From NCBI GenBank assembly GCA_005239175.1, contig ML241294.1, positions 1,003,275-1,067,274 on the forward strand: 64,000 bases of DNA. The letters are read 5' to 3'. The stretch is from a halophilic archaeon SHRA6 (GTDB lineage Archaea > Halobacteriota > Halobacteria > Halobacteriales > Haloferacaceae). Both the position numbers and the translations under genes were made by a program. This document shows positions 51,584-60,016 of the stretch, in pieces (the first letter of the stretch is position 1; the number at the start of each line of letters is the position of its first letter). A model generated the notes under the pieces. The model saw only the letters and a list, made by a program, of their open reading frames with translations. It had not been told where the DNA came from and did not search any database.

Positions 51584-52756
51584 ATGACCAACCGCAGCTT
51601 CACCATACCAATGTCAACTAACGATACAGTTCCGTTCGATCCAGACAGCGTCATCGAATTCACGCCTGCATTTGTGCCGGTACAGGTCGACGAAAACACG
51701 CTGCACGTCCGCGGCGGCCCGTGGAGCGGGCCCGCAGTAACCGTGCGCGACACCGACGGCGATCGCCTACTGGGACGGCTGCTCGATCTGATCGACGGCG
51801 AGACGACGGTGGCGGCGCTGTACGAGGCGTTTGGCGACGAAAATCGAGAAGAGATCGAGTCGCTGCTCGCCGGATTTGCGGAGAACGATATTATTCGAGA
51901 AGTGGACGAAGGCTCCGACACGTGGGCACATCTCGCACTCAAGTATCGCTTCCAACACACAGAGCGTGAGCGGCTCGGCGATCGATCCGTACTCGTCGTC
52001 GCCTGCGATCGGATGGGCCAGGCGATCGCCACGGACCTGCTTGAGATGGGAATTGGCTCGGTCGAGTTCACCCAGTTACGCGGCCCCAAACCACGGATCG
52101 ACGACGATCGAATTCACTACCACGATGATCCGGCGCTGACGAGATTGATTGAGCGCGCAGATGTCGTGGTATACACCGCCGATCGGCCGCGGCCGCTCGT
52201 CAACGACCTCAACGAACGTGCGCTGTTGACTGAAACGCCACTGGTTCCGGTGCAGATTCACGGTTTCGACGGCATCATCGGACCGACGGTCTATCCCGGC
52301 GAAACCGCCTGTTATCACTGTTTCGAGGAGCGGACTCGATCGAACGTCGTCGGCACAGACGGATACGACGCGTACCGATCGTCACTCGACAGCGATGAAC
52401 AGCTGTCGACAGCAACGCTCCCGGCGTTTTCACGGCTCGTCGCCGGCTTTGCGGCGATGGAGTTGGTCCATCACCTCGCGTACGGGACCGGCTACACTGC
52501 TGGGCGGGTCGTGACGATCGACTCCCTGGAACTCTCGATGGAAGCCAACGACGTGCTCACCTTGCCGCGGTGTGCGTGCTGTGGCGTCGAGCCGGGCAAG
52601 GACGTCCAGCGGTTCGTCTCGATGGACGACGTGGTCCACGCGAGCGAGCTCAAAGACGCGGGAAGGCCCGAGCAGACCGACGGACACGCCGCCACCGAGA
52701 TGAGCGGCAATCGATCGGCCTCGGAGGCGGCCACAGACGGGGTCGAGGCCGAATGA
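51584..52756 (+). CDS. ThiF-like TOMM cyclodehydratase component (leader-peptide binding, RRE-containing)
   Basis: 390 residues; an ATG at 51611 (381 residues) is an equally good start. N-terminal ~90 residues fit the RiPP recognition element, a winged-helix that binds the leader. The middle is an E1/ThiF-like Rossmann fold lacking the ATP-binding GxGxxG-Arg set. Zinc-site Cys pairs: 'CYHCFEE' and 'CACCG'. 'GPTVYPGETACYHC' is the diagnostic TOMM block. It presents the precursor to the YcaO enzyme. The acidic tail (~40 residues) is probably a halophilic extension. Its stop overlaps the YcaO start (ATGA). Confidence 0.9.
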   Translation: MTNRSFTIPMSTNDTVPFDPDSVIEFTPAFVPVQVDENTLHVRGGPWSGPAVTVRDTDGDRLLGRLLDLIDGETTVAALYEAFGDENREEIESLLAGFAENDIIREVDEGSDTWAHLALKYRFQHTERERLGDRSVLVVACDRMGQAIATDLLEMGIGSVEFTQLRGPKPRIDDDRIHYHDDPALTRLIERADVVVYTADRPRPLVNDLNERALLTETPLVPVQIHGFDGIIGPTVYPGETACYHCFEERTRSNVVGTDGYDAYRSSLDSDEQLSTATLPAFSRLVAGFAAMELVHHLAYGTGYTAGRVVTIDSLELSMEANDVLTLPRCACCGVEPGKDVQRFVSMDDVVHASELKDAGRPEQTDGHAATEMSGNRSASEAATDGVEAE

Positions 52757-54036
52757 GCCTCCGAGTCGATCGACCCGATGAGCCGCTGTCGGCGAGACAC
52801 CGTCGGCTCCTCGGGGGTCGGACCGGGCTCATCTCGGATTTCTACCTGTCACACAGGGCCAGAGGCGATCCAGAGTCGGTTTTGACCGTTCCGCAGATAG
52901 CGGATTTCGCCGGGCTGGTTGGTATCGACGGCGAGCTAGATTTGGGTGTGAGCGGCAAAGGGACGACGCTGTCGGCTGCGCTGACGACTGGACTCGGGGA
53001 GGCGATCGAGCGGTACTGTCTCTGTTGGCCGCCAGAACGAGAGTCACTTGTGTCAGCGAGCTATGACGATCGGCTGGTCGACGGAAATCCGATCGAGTGG
53101 CGCTATCTCGACGTGTACACAGCCGACCAGCGTGGGGAGACCCTCGCGCCGCTAAGCGCCGAGACGCCACTACTGTGGACGACCGGACGAAATCTGCTGA
53201 CCGGCGAATCGGTCTCGGTACCTGCAGAACTCGTCTGGATGCGTGTGGGCTCCTTAGAGAACGTCCCCCAACACTTCCCGGCAAGCAGTAACGGAACCGC
53301 AGCCGGGACCGATCTCGAGGACGCGATCGTTCGCGCAATCTACGAGTGCATTGAACGGGACGCATTCATGCGCATGTGGTGTCGGCAAGAGCCACCGACC
53401 GAGCTGTCGATACCCGAAAGTGGGCCGATCGCCGAGGCGTTGGCACGGGTCGATCGGCGAACCCTCTCTGCGCGCGTCTTCGCCTACAACTCGCCGGTCG
53501 ACGTGCCGACAGTTGGGGCGACGCTGACGAACAATCGAGACGAGCGGCCGAACTTCGTCACCGGCGGCAGCGCGGCTCGCAGACCCCCGGCAGCGATCGC
53601 CGACGCGCTCAATGAGGTCGCACAGGGGTGGCCCTACGCCAACTACATGGCAACCCAACATGATCTTGAAGCGCTCGACGCAGCCGCAGCGGTCGACAAC
53701 TTCGACGAAAACGTGTTGTACTACAGCCAACCAGAGCACGAATCGGCGGTGTCATTCATGTTTGAGGGCGAGACGGCATCGATCGCAGACGCATTCGACA
53801 TCGAGACGGCACCCGATCGCAGCGACCTGCAGTTCGTCCTCTCGGCGCTGTCGAAAGCAGACTGTACACCGATCGCGTTCGACCTCACAACGCGTGACGC
53901 GGCAGCCGCCGGGATCGCCGTTGCCCGGGTAGTGATTCCAGAACTCGTCCCGCTCACGCCGCCAGCGATCCTGCCACGGGCACATCCCGCGTTCGACGGC
54001 GAACAGGTGACAGAGAAGCCGCATCCATATCCGTAG
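52753..54036 (+). CDS. YcaO-domain cyclodehydratase
   Basis: 427 residues from the ATG at 52753 (MSLRVDRPDEPLSARHRRLL). ATP-site motifs 'SGKGTTLSAALTTGLGEAIERY' in pieces (Glu of 'GEAIERY') and 'SSNGTAAG...EDAIVRAIYECIERDAF'. The protein ends '...TEKPHPYP', the PxPxP C-terminus of azoline-forming YcaO enzymes that helps organise the active site. Uses ATP to activate the amide during Cys/Ser/Thr cyclisation. Translationally coupled to its ThiF-like partner. Confidence 0.95.
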   Translation: MSLRVDRPDEPLSARHRRLLGGRTGLISDFYLSHRARGDPESVLTVPQIADFAGLVGIDGELDLGVSGKGTTLSAALTTGLGEAIERYCLCWPPERESLVSASYDDRLVDGNPIEWRYLDVYTADQRGETLAPLSAETPLLWTTGRNLLTGESVSVPAELVWMRVGSLENVPQHFPASSNGTAAGTDLEDAIVRAIYECIERDAFMRMWCRQEPPTELSIPESGPIAEALARVDRRTLSARVFAYNSPVDVPTVGATLTNNRDERPNFVTGGSAARRPPAAIADALNEVAQGWPYANYMATQHDLEALDAAAAVDNFDENVLYYSQPEHESAVSFMFEGETASIADAFDIETAPDRSDLQFVLSALSKADCTPIAFDLTTRDAAAAGIAVARVVIPELVPLTPPAILPRAHPAFDGEQVTEKPHPYP

Positions 54037-54097
54037 CGGAACAGAGAACGAGATTTTGAGGTCTCGCGCGCTCACAGACGGCTTGTGGGCTGAGCGG

Positions 54098-54844
54098 CTA
54101 GGCCCGTTGGATGCCAACTGCGGCGATCGAGGCGAGGTTGTATCCAGCGTGGAGCGCGATTGGCACCGCGATCGACCCAGTCAACAGGTACCCGACCGCG
54201 TACACACACCCGTTCCACGTTTTGAAGACAACTTCGTGGCGACCGGCGTAGGCGTGAGCAATGCCGAAACACAGCGCTGACAAAAGGACATAGCCGCCAG
54301 TGTACCCGAGGTTGTGGGTTGGATCGAACACCGCCACCGTAGACGCCAGAGGGTGGGCTGGATCTGACACCGTCACTGTGGGGAAGACCAATACTGGAAG
54401 GCCACGGTACAGCAGTTCCTCGCTGGGCACGACCGCGAGCCGAGCGATCGCCTCTGAGATACTATAGACACGATCTAGGGAGAGTCTGCCGGCTGCGAGC
54501 CGCCACAGCCACCGATCGGTAGCGTACATGCAGCCGCCGGCGCAGACACCCATAAAAAGGACGACAGGTGAGGCGATGCCCCACGGTCGGCCCGGGATGA
54601 GCAGCCAGGCGCCAGCGGCAGCGATAGCGAGCACAGCCGCGTACGCGAGCAGCCGCACGTCGTGAGAGTCAGACATGTTGACGCGGATTTGTCGAAGTAA
54701 AACACCCGACAGCAGCCAGCCGATCGTCGGAAGCAAAGCCAGTACCGCCACGACAGCGGCGATAGCAGCGACAGGCACCACCTGAGCGATCACGATACCA
54801 AACGAGAGGAGACACACAAAAGAGACGCTGAGCGATCCGGACAT
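54098..54844 (-). CDS. CPBP (CAAX/Abi) family intramembrane metalloprotease
   Basis: 248 residues from the ATG at 54844 (MSGSLSVSFVCLLSFGIVIA). Six to eight membrane segments. CPBP motifs: 'SEELLYRG' (Glu-Glu-x3-Arg), 'CFGIAHAYAG' and 'LHAGYNLA'. In bacterial TOMM clusters (e.g. SagE) such proteins serve as leader peptidase and/or immunity. Placed between YcaO and exporter 2 and transcribed against the enzymes, as expected of a part of this cluster. Which role holds here is unknown. Confidence 0.85.
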   Translation of the reverse strand: MSGSLSVSFVCLLSFGIVIAQVVPVAAIAAVVAVLALLPTIGWLLSGVLLRQIRVNMSDSHDVRLLAYAAVLAIAAAGAWLLIPGRPWGIASPVVLFMGVCAGGCMYATDRWLWRLAAGRLSLDRVYSISEAIARLAVVPSEELLYRGLPVLVFPTVTVSDPAHPLASTVAVFDPTHNLGYTGGYVLLSALCFGIAHAYAGRHEVVFKTWNGCVYAVGYLLTGSIAVPIALHAGYNLASIAAVGIQRA

Positions 54845-54907
54845 GCGATCGGTGGTTCGCGATCGGGTATGAACCGTCGGGCAGCCCACACCGGACCACG
54901 AGCGGTT

Positions 54908-54921
54908 GTTTAAATCCGAAG
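54908..54921 (+). promoter_or_regulatory. TATA box of exporter 2 operon
   Basis: 'GTTTAAATCCGAAG' with TATA centre ~27 nt upstream of the ATG at 54939, identical in 'TTTAAATCCGAA' to the sagB promoter; indicates a leaderless, co-regulated transcript. Confidence 0.6.
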
Positions 54922-54938
54922 CCGGCACCACCCGGCGT

Positions 54939-55805
54939 ATGCGTTCTCGATCGAGTCTAGCGAGGGCGGTCGCCGTCCGACAGGCTGCGGCGTTCGCCGA
55001 GCGGTCAATTCGGGTGACGCTGCGCGATCGCCCGTCGCTGTTTTGGAGCTTCGGGTGGCCGGTCTTCTGGTACGGCGTCACGATGTACTTGCTCGTGTTG
55101 CCGCAGCTGCCCGGGGAGCTGCCCGCGGAAGCACTCGGGACGATCAAGACCACACAGGCGGTCACGTTTGGCGTATTTGGCGCGCTGACGGTCTCGCTCG
55201 TTGGCTTCGCAAGCGAGCTATCCCGAGATGTCGACTCACAGCGCTATCGAGCGTTTCGGGCGTTTCCACTCGGCGCTGCCGCCGATCTCGGCGGACGGTT
55301 CCTCGGGAGTATCGTGTTCGGGCTCGCTGCGTTTACCGTGGTTCTGGCTGTCGGTCTCGCGGATGGCGCGACGATCGAGCCAGCATATCCGTGGCCGCTG
55401 ACGATCGCAGCTGTCTTGGGATCTGTCGCCGCGCTGTGTGCGATCTGTGCGGCGATCGCGACTGGAATCGTCCTCGTGACGGACGGCCGATCCCGGACAA
55501 CTGTCTTGACCCTCTCTGTCGTCATGATCGCCTTCTTCGGGACCGGGTTCAACGGGACGCAGCCGTGGCTATTGCCCGGCAGTATCGCTGGGCCGTGGCT
55601 CAACTTCGTTCCGAACGCGCTCGCAACGCGGCTTGCACTCGACGCGCTCGTCAGCGGCGGCTTAGCGCTCGCACAGGTGACTCCGCCGGCGATGCCGGAC
55701 CCGATCGTCGGACTGGGTGCGCTCTTCGCTGTGGTCGTCTGTTCGACTGCAGGGGCGATCGGCCTCGCACAACAACGGCTCTATCGTGGTGATGTCGGTG
55801 AGTGA
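54939..55805 (+). CDS. ABC-2 type permease, TOMM-cluster exporter 2
   Basis: 288 residues from the ATG at 54939 ([20 protein letters not shown]). Six membrane segments; shares 'TGFNGTQP' and 'LNFVPNALATRLAL' with the exporter-1 permease. The longer frame upstream (54906) would exclude the promoter. Overlaps the ATPase gene by 14 nt. Confidence 0.85.
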   Translation: MRSRSSLARAVAVRQAAAFAERSIRVTLRDRPSLFWSFGWPVFWYGVTMYLLVLPQLPGELPAEALGTIKTTQAVTFGVFGALTVSLVGFASELSRDVDSQRYRAFRAFPLGAAADLGGRFLGSIVFGLAAFTVVLAVGLADGATIEPAYPWPLTIAAVLGSVAALCAICAAIATGIVLVTDGRSRTTVLTLSVVMIAFFGTGFNGTQPWLLPGSIAGPWLNFVPNALATRLALDALVSGGLALAQVTPPAMPDPIVGLGALFAVVVCSTAGAIGLAQQRLYRGDVGE

Positions 55806-56559
55806 GTACCAACCCGCCATCGTGGCCGAAGACATCCACAAATCTCTCGGCGGGGAACCGATCGTCGAAGGCCTCTCGCTATCTGTCGATCCTGGGACGG
55901 TGACCGCGATCGCTGGGCCGAACGGAGTCGGGAAAACCGTCCTCGTGAGCTGTCTCGCAGGCGCGCTCGTGCCGGACGCGGGATCGATCACGAGACACGG
56001 CGCAGCGATACCGCCGCATGCGGTCGTGTTCGGGCCCCAGGCGGGCCTGTCGCTGCCCGGGCTGACAGGACGTGAGACGATTCGGTTCTACCGATCGCTA
56101 CACCCTCGGGCGACCGATCGGTGGCAAACGCTGGTCGCGGCGTTCGGAATTGAATCCGCATTGGACGATCCCGTCCGAACCTACTCAGGCGGGATGCAAC
56201 AGTTGCTGTCGCTGTCGATCGTGCTGTCGATCGACGCGCCGATCGTGGTGCTCGACGAGCCAACAGCGGCACTGGATCCAACCGCTCGCGAGACGGTCCT
56301 CACGGAGATCCTATCGCGTACGGAGGCCGGTGACACTGTTATACTGACAACCCACTCGGCCGAGGATCTCACCGTCGCCGATCGACTCCTCGTGTTGAAC
56401 GAGACAGGAATCGTCGCCGACGGGCCTCCTGAGGCGCTTCGATCAGCGTTGTCAACACTCATCCAAACAGTCGATCGGAATCTGGGCGCAGACGATGCGA
56501 GCGGACGAACGATTTACCGTGATGGCGTCGGCTATCAATTCGTTTCCGAGGACGACTAA
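55792..56559 (+). CDS. ABC transporter ATPase, TOMM-cluster exporter 2
   Basis: 255 residues from the ATG at 55792 (MSVSEYQPAIVAEDIHKSLG). Walker A 'GPNGVGKT', signature 'YSGGMQQLLSLS', Walker B 'IVVLDEPTAALDP', H-loop His in 'LTTHSAED'. Partner of the overlapping permease. The last ~55 residues extend beyond the exporter-1 ATPase. Confidence 0.9.
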   Translation: MSVSEYQPAIVAEDIHKSLGGEPIVEGLSLSVDPGTVTAIAGPNGVGKTVLVSCLAGALVPDAGSITRHGAAIPPHAVVFGPQAGLSLPGLTGRETIRFYRSLHPRATDRWQTLVAAFGIESALDDPVRTYSGGMQQLLSLSIVLSIDAPIVVLDEPTAALDPTARETVLTEILSRTEAGDTVILTTHSAEDLTVADRLLVLNETGIVADGPPEALRSALSTLIQTVDRNLGADDASGRTIYRDGVGYQFVSEDD

Positions 56560-56663
56560 CCGCTACTCGCTGCGCCAGAGAGTCGCCGGACAATCGATCC
56601 GACGTATCACGACCTGTTCGCATATTACACGGAAATCAAACCGCAGACAGCCGGAGGGCGACA

Positions 56664-57960
56664 ATGAGCGTTACGCGGTGGTGTACGAGCCCGAATCCGA
56701 GCATAACGGTCACAGACACAGCCCCGCTGTTCGACGAGCCGATCGGGATCACAATCACTGGCTGTCAGCCAAACAGCGAAGTGACGCTGCGAACGCGAAT
56801 GCCGCTTCCGGACGGAGTGTACGAGTCCGCACTGACGTACGTGAGTGATCAGCGGGGAACGATTGATCTAGCGACGATGACCCCAATCGAGTTCGAGAGC
56901 CACGTGCCCGCGCCGATGGCACCCTTCTGGGCGATGGAGCCGATCGACCGACAGCAGCAAGCCCCTCCCGAGGCGCTGGTTCGATCCGTTGCGGCGACGC
57001 TAACCGCACGCGGGGCAGACGGCGGATTGATCGCCGAGAAGACGATCGAGCGACGACTGGCTGCCGAGGGCGTCACTCGTGAGCCGATCGGAGACCCCGT
57101 GGTCGGTGAGCGGTGGCTTCCTGGGGGGGACGATCCAGCCCCAGGAGTGATCTTGTTCGGCGGCTCGGAGGGTGGGCTACCGCCGCAGCTTCCAGCCGGC
57201 CTGCTCGCGGCCCGAGGCTACGCCTTTTTGTCGACTCGCGTATTTCGGAGTCGACGGAACGCCGTCGACGCTCGAAGGAATCGACCTCCGCGATGTTCGA
57301 TCGGCGATCGATCGATTTCGATCGACAGCGGGAGTGATTGGAGACCGCCTCGGCGTGATGGGGTGGTCCCGTGGGGGTGAGCTGGCCGCACAGCTCGCAG
57401 CGACAGATCCGTCGATCAAGGCGACGATCGTCTGGGCCGGAAGCCCGGTGCGGTTCCACGGCGTTCCAGACGGCTATTCGAATCCCGATCCTGCGTGGCT
57501 CGATGGCACAACTGCCCTTCCATCGCTGCAGATATCTCCGTCGCTTCGGTTTCCGGCACGGCTCGTTCGAGCCGTGCTCACCCGCCGCCCGTTCAGACTT
57601 AGGCCGTTGTACCAGCGAGCGTTCGAACGCGCAACCGATGAGGAGAGACAGGCGGCAACGATCGACGTCGGCGAGACGGCCGGACGGACGCTGTTGCTCT
57701 CTGGTGGCGACGATCGACTGTGGCCGAGCGATCGGCTCTGTGCGCGCGTTGCGGATGATCCGTCAGTCGAGCACCGAACCTATCCCAGCGCGGGACACGC
57801 GATCGGCGTGCCCTATCGTCCACTTGGTGCGTCACTGGTCGGACCTGATCTGCTTCCGCGCGTCCCAGTGGCCCTCGGTGGAAGCCCCGCGGCGAATGCC
57901 CGAGCGAGCGAGGACGGCTGGCAGGCGGCGCTAGACCTGCTCTTTGAAATACTTCGGTGA
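56664..57960 (+). pseudogene. BAAT-like acyl-CoA thioesterase/acyltransferase, frameshifted
   Basis: Two overlapping frames together make one BAAT-type alpha/beta-hydrolase. The first (from ATG 56664) holds the N-terminal thioesterase domain ('PIGITITGCQPNSEV') and reaches 'GVILFGGSEGGLPPQLP'. The second continues 'LAYFGVDGTP', nucleophile Ser in 'GWSRGGEL', Asp in 'GGDDRLWP', His in 'SAGHAIG', ending at 57960. The switch lies in the T5 run at 57225-57229: four T instead of five would join the frames as 'AFCRLAYFGVD'. Either a recent frameshift, a sequencing error, or (less likely) programmed slippage. The encoded family transfers or hydrolyses acyl-CoA; its link to the TOMM cluster is unclear. 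Confidence 0.8.
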
Positions 57961-57996
57961 CGGGGTGAGAAGGGGTAATTGGACCTAGACAGCGAG

Positions 57997-59022
57997 CTAC
58001 TCGGCTGCAGTCGAAAACGCCGTCGCGGCCAGATCGACCGCGTCGTCGAGATCAGGACCAATCGGCGATCCGACGACGATTCCGTCGGCGTGTTCGAGCA
58101 CGCGCTCCATTCGGTCGGCAACAGCCGCCGTCGAGCCGACCATTGCGAACGCGTCGATCATCTCGTCGGTGACGAGCTCAAACGCATCGCTAAACGCGCC
58201 GGAGCCGATGTGGTCGCCGATCTGTGCAGCCCGATCGGTGTCGATTCCATGGCGCTGGAGCACGGGCGGAGCAGCGCCGGCGGCGATAAACGCAACCGGG
58301 GGACGGGCCGCCGAACGGGCTGCCTCGGGATCGTCCGCGACGCTGACACTCGCGTATGCGTACAACGAAAACGGGCCACGGTGATCAGGGCGATCCGCGC
58401 GACCCTGATCGACCTGCTCGCGTGCCCACTCGAGATCGTCGGGGTGCGAGCCGTTGAACAACAGCCCGTCGGCATGCTTGCCAGCCATGCGGCACATGTG
58501 CGGCCCCTCACCGCCGACGAGGACCGGGATCAACGACCCACTTGGGGGTTCGTAGTTCAACCCAGCGTCGGTCGCGTCGAACGTACCCTCGTGAGAGATT
58601 CGTTCGCCGTCCCAGAGCTGTTGGGCGGTTTTGAACGCCTCCAGTACCGGCCGGAGCCCGCGTTGGTCAGCCAATCCCAAGTTTCCGAGCGTCGAGGGAT
58701 CGCCGGGACCGATCCCGAAAACCGCTCGGCCGCCGGTAGCTTCATCCAGGGTGGCGACCCGCGAGGCGAGTGTCACCGGATGGGTTTCGTAGGGGTTTGC
58801 AACGCCAGGGCCGAGCGCGATCGACTCCGTTGTGATCGCCATCCGGTGCAGCGCCGCGTATGGATCGCGGTTGTTGTAGTGCGACGAGGAAAAAACGGCG
58901 TCGTAGCCGGCAGCCTCTGCTGTTGCGCCAAGTTCGGCGAGTCGATCGACAGGGTGTTCGGGTGTTAATTCGAGCCCGAGCGATACGTCCGTAACGTCGA
59001 CTGGTGCGTGTGAGTGTGTCAT
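57997..59022 (-). CDS. LLM-class F420-dependent oxidoreductase (Mer-like)
   Basis: 341 residues. Luciferase-like barrel with 'ALGPGVANPYETHPVTLASRVATLDEATGG' and 'GIGPGDPSTL', typical of F420-dependent enzymes often annotated as 5,10-methylenetetrahydromethanopterin reductase. In non-methanogenic haloarchaea the true substrate (methylene-tetrahydrofolate or other) is uncertain. Downstream of cofE on the same strand, 33 nt apart, supporting an F420 role. Confidence 0.85.
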   Translation of the reverse strand: MTHSHAPVDVTDVSLGLELTPEHPVDRLAELGATAEAAGYDAVFSSSHYNNRDPYAALHRMAITTESIALGPGVANPYETHPVTLASRVATLDEATGGRAVFGIGPGDPSTLGNLGLADQRGLRPVLEAFKTAQQLWDGERISHEGTFDATDAGLNYEPPSGSLIPVLVGGEGPHMCRMAGKHADGLLFNGSHPDDLEWAREQVDQGRADRPDHRGPFSLYAYASVSVADDPEAARSAARPPVAFIAAGAAPPVLQRHGIDTDRAAQIGDHIGSGAFSDAFELVTDEMIDAFAMVGSTAAVADRMERVLEHADGIVVGSPIGPDLDDAVDLAATAFSTAAE

Positions 59023-59055
59023 CTGTTTGTGTCAGTGGTAGCTATCGGGCGAGAC

Positions 59056-59811
59056 TCAGCCGTCGTAGGTCCATTCGCGGAGAGCGTGGCGAACGTAGTC
59101 GCCCTCGATTTCGCGGAAGTGTTCGTTGCTGCCGTCGAGATTGCCAAACTCGAAGTCGCGGGCGACAACGACGGGCGTCCCACCGGCGCCCTCGCCAGCG
59201 ACGAGGTTTGCCGCGGCAGCGAGTTCGTCGATCACGTTCTGCACCGTGACACCGAGTTCGCGGCCGTCGCGATCGCGTTCACCTCGCCAGTCTCTGCTGG
59301 CGTGCATTCCGGCCCAGCCGATCGCGACACCCCGCTGGCCGTGCCTGAATGGCCGTCCGCAGGTGTCGGTGACGATTACGCGATCTGCCGCAAGGCCCGC
59401 GCGGATTCGTTCGGCGCTTTCTGTGGGCTGCTTTGGAAGCAACAGCAGATCGCTGTCAGCGACGTTTGATCGGTCGATCCCGGCGTTTACGCCCACGTGA
59501 CCAAAGCGCGTCTCGGTGAGCAAAAACGGGTCCTCGATGAGCAGTTCGACGCTCTCTTCGAGGACCGCCTGAATGAACCGTGGGTCCGTCTCCTCACCGT
59601 GGCGCGAGGACAGCGTTGCCGCGATCTCTCGTGCCCGTGGCCCCGGCGGGAACGCCGAGAGCGATGCAGTCCGTCCCTCAGCCTTCGAGACGATCGTGCT
59701 CGCGACACAGACCACGTCGTCAGACTGGAGGTCGACACAATCGCGGACGAGTGCCGCAATGTCGTCGCCTGCAGTGATTTCGGGAAGGTCTGGGACGGCG
59801 AACAACTCCAT
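59056..59811 (-). CDS. cofE: Coenzyme F420-0:L-glutamate ligase
   Basis: 251 residues from the ATG at 59811 (MELFAVPDLPEITAGDDIAA). Conserved 'VASTIVSKAEGR', 'GVNAGIDRSNV' and 'VTDTCGRPFRHGQRGVAIG' identify CofE, which adds Glu residues to F420-0. Expected GTP and Mn2+ dependence is from the family. Upstream gene of the LLM pair; divergent from the gene at 60017. Confidence 0.95.
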   Translation of the reverse strand: MELFAVPDLPEITAGDDIAALVRDCVDLQSDDVVCVASTIVSKAEGRTASLSAFPPGPRAREIAATLSSRHGEETDPRFIQAVLEESVELLIEDPFLLTETRFGHVGVNAGIDRSNVADSDLLLLPKQPTESAERIRAGLAADRVIVTDTCGRPFRHGQRGVAIGWAGMHASRDWRGERDRDGRELGVTVQNVIDELAAAANLVAGEGAGGTPVVVARDFEFGNLDGSNEHFREIEGDYVRHALREWTYDG

Positions 59812-60016
59812 ACAAACCGATCGGTGTCGCGCGTCAAAAGGCCGCCGATGGTGGTGAAAGGATCCGGTTACGGAACTTCGAGCAGAACGCCTGCCACTGC
59901 AGTTGCGCAGGGAATCGCACGGAGACCGACATCCGAGCGTGAGGTACCCAGACATATTATTAGAAGTATGATATGTTATCGAAACAACCGTGTAGCTGGA
60001 CGCGAAAGAAGGAGGT
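59812..60016. promoter_or_regulatory. Divergent promoter gap of cofE and the NUDIX-eIF2B gene
   Basis: AT-rich part at about 59953-59985 ('CATATTATTAGAAGTATGAT') contains TATA-like elements in both orientations. Nothing else recognisable. Confidence 0.4.

Noticed and set aside
48400..56559. Prophage or integrated plasmid carrying the TOMM genes
   Set aside because: No integrase, transposase, tRNA attachment site, terminal repeats or base-composition break was seen around the cluster.
57172..57960. Separate alpha/beta hydrolase gene
   Set aside because: Its beginning overlaps and continues the first BAAT frame with a missing junction; more likely one gene with a frameshift.
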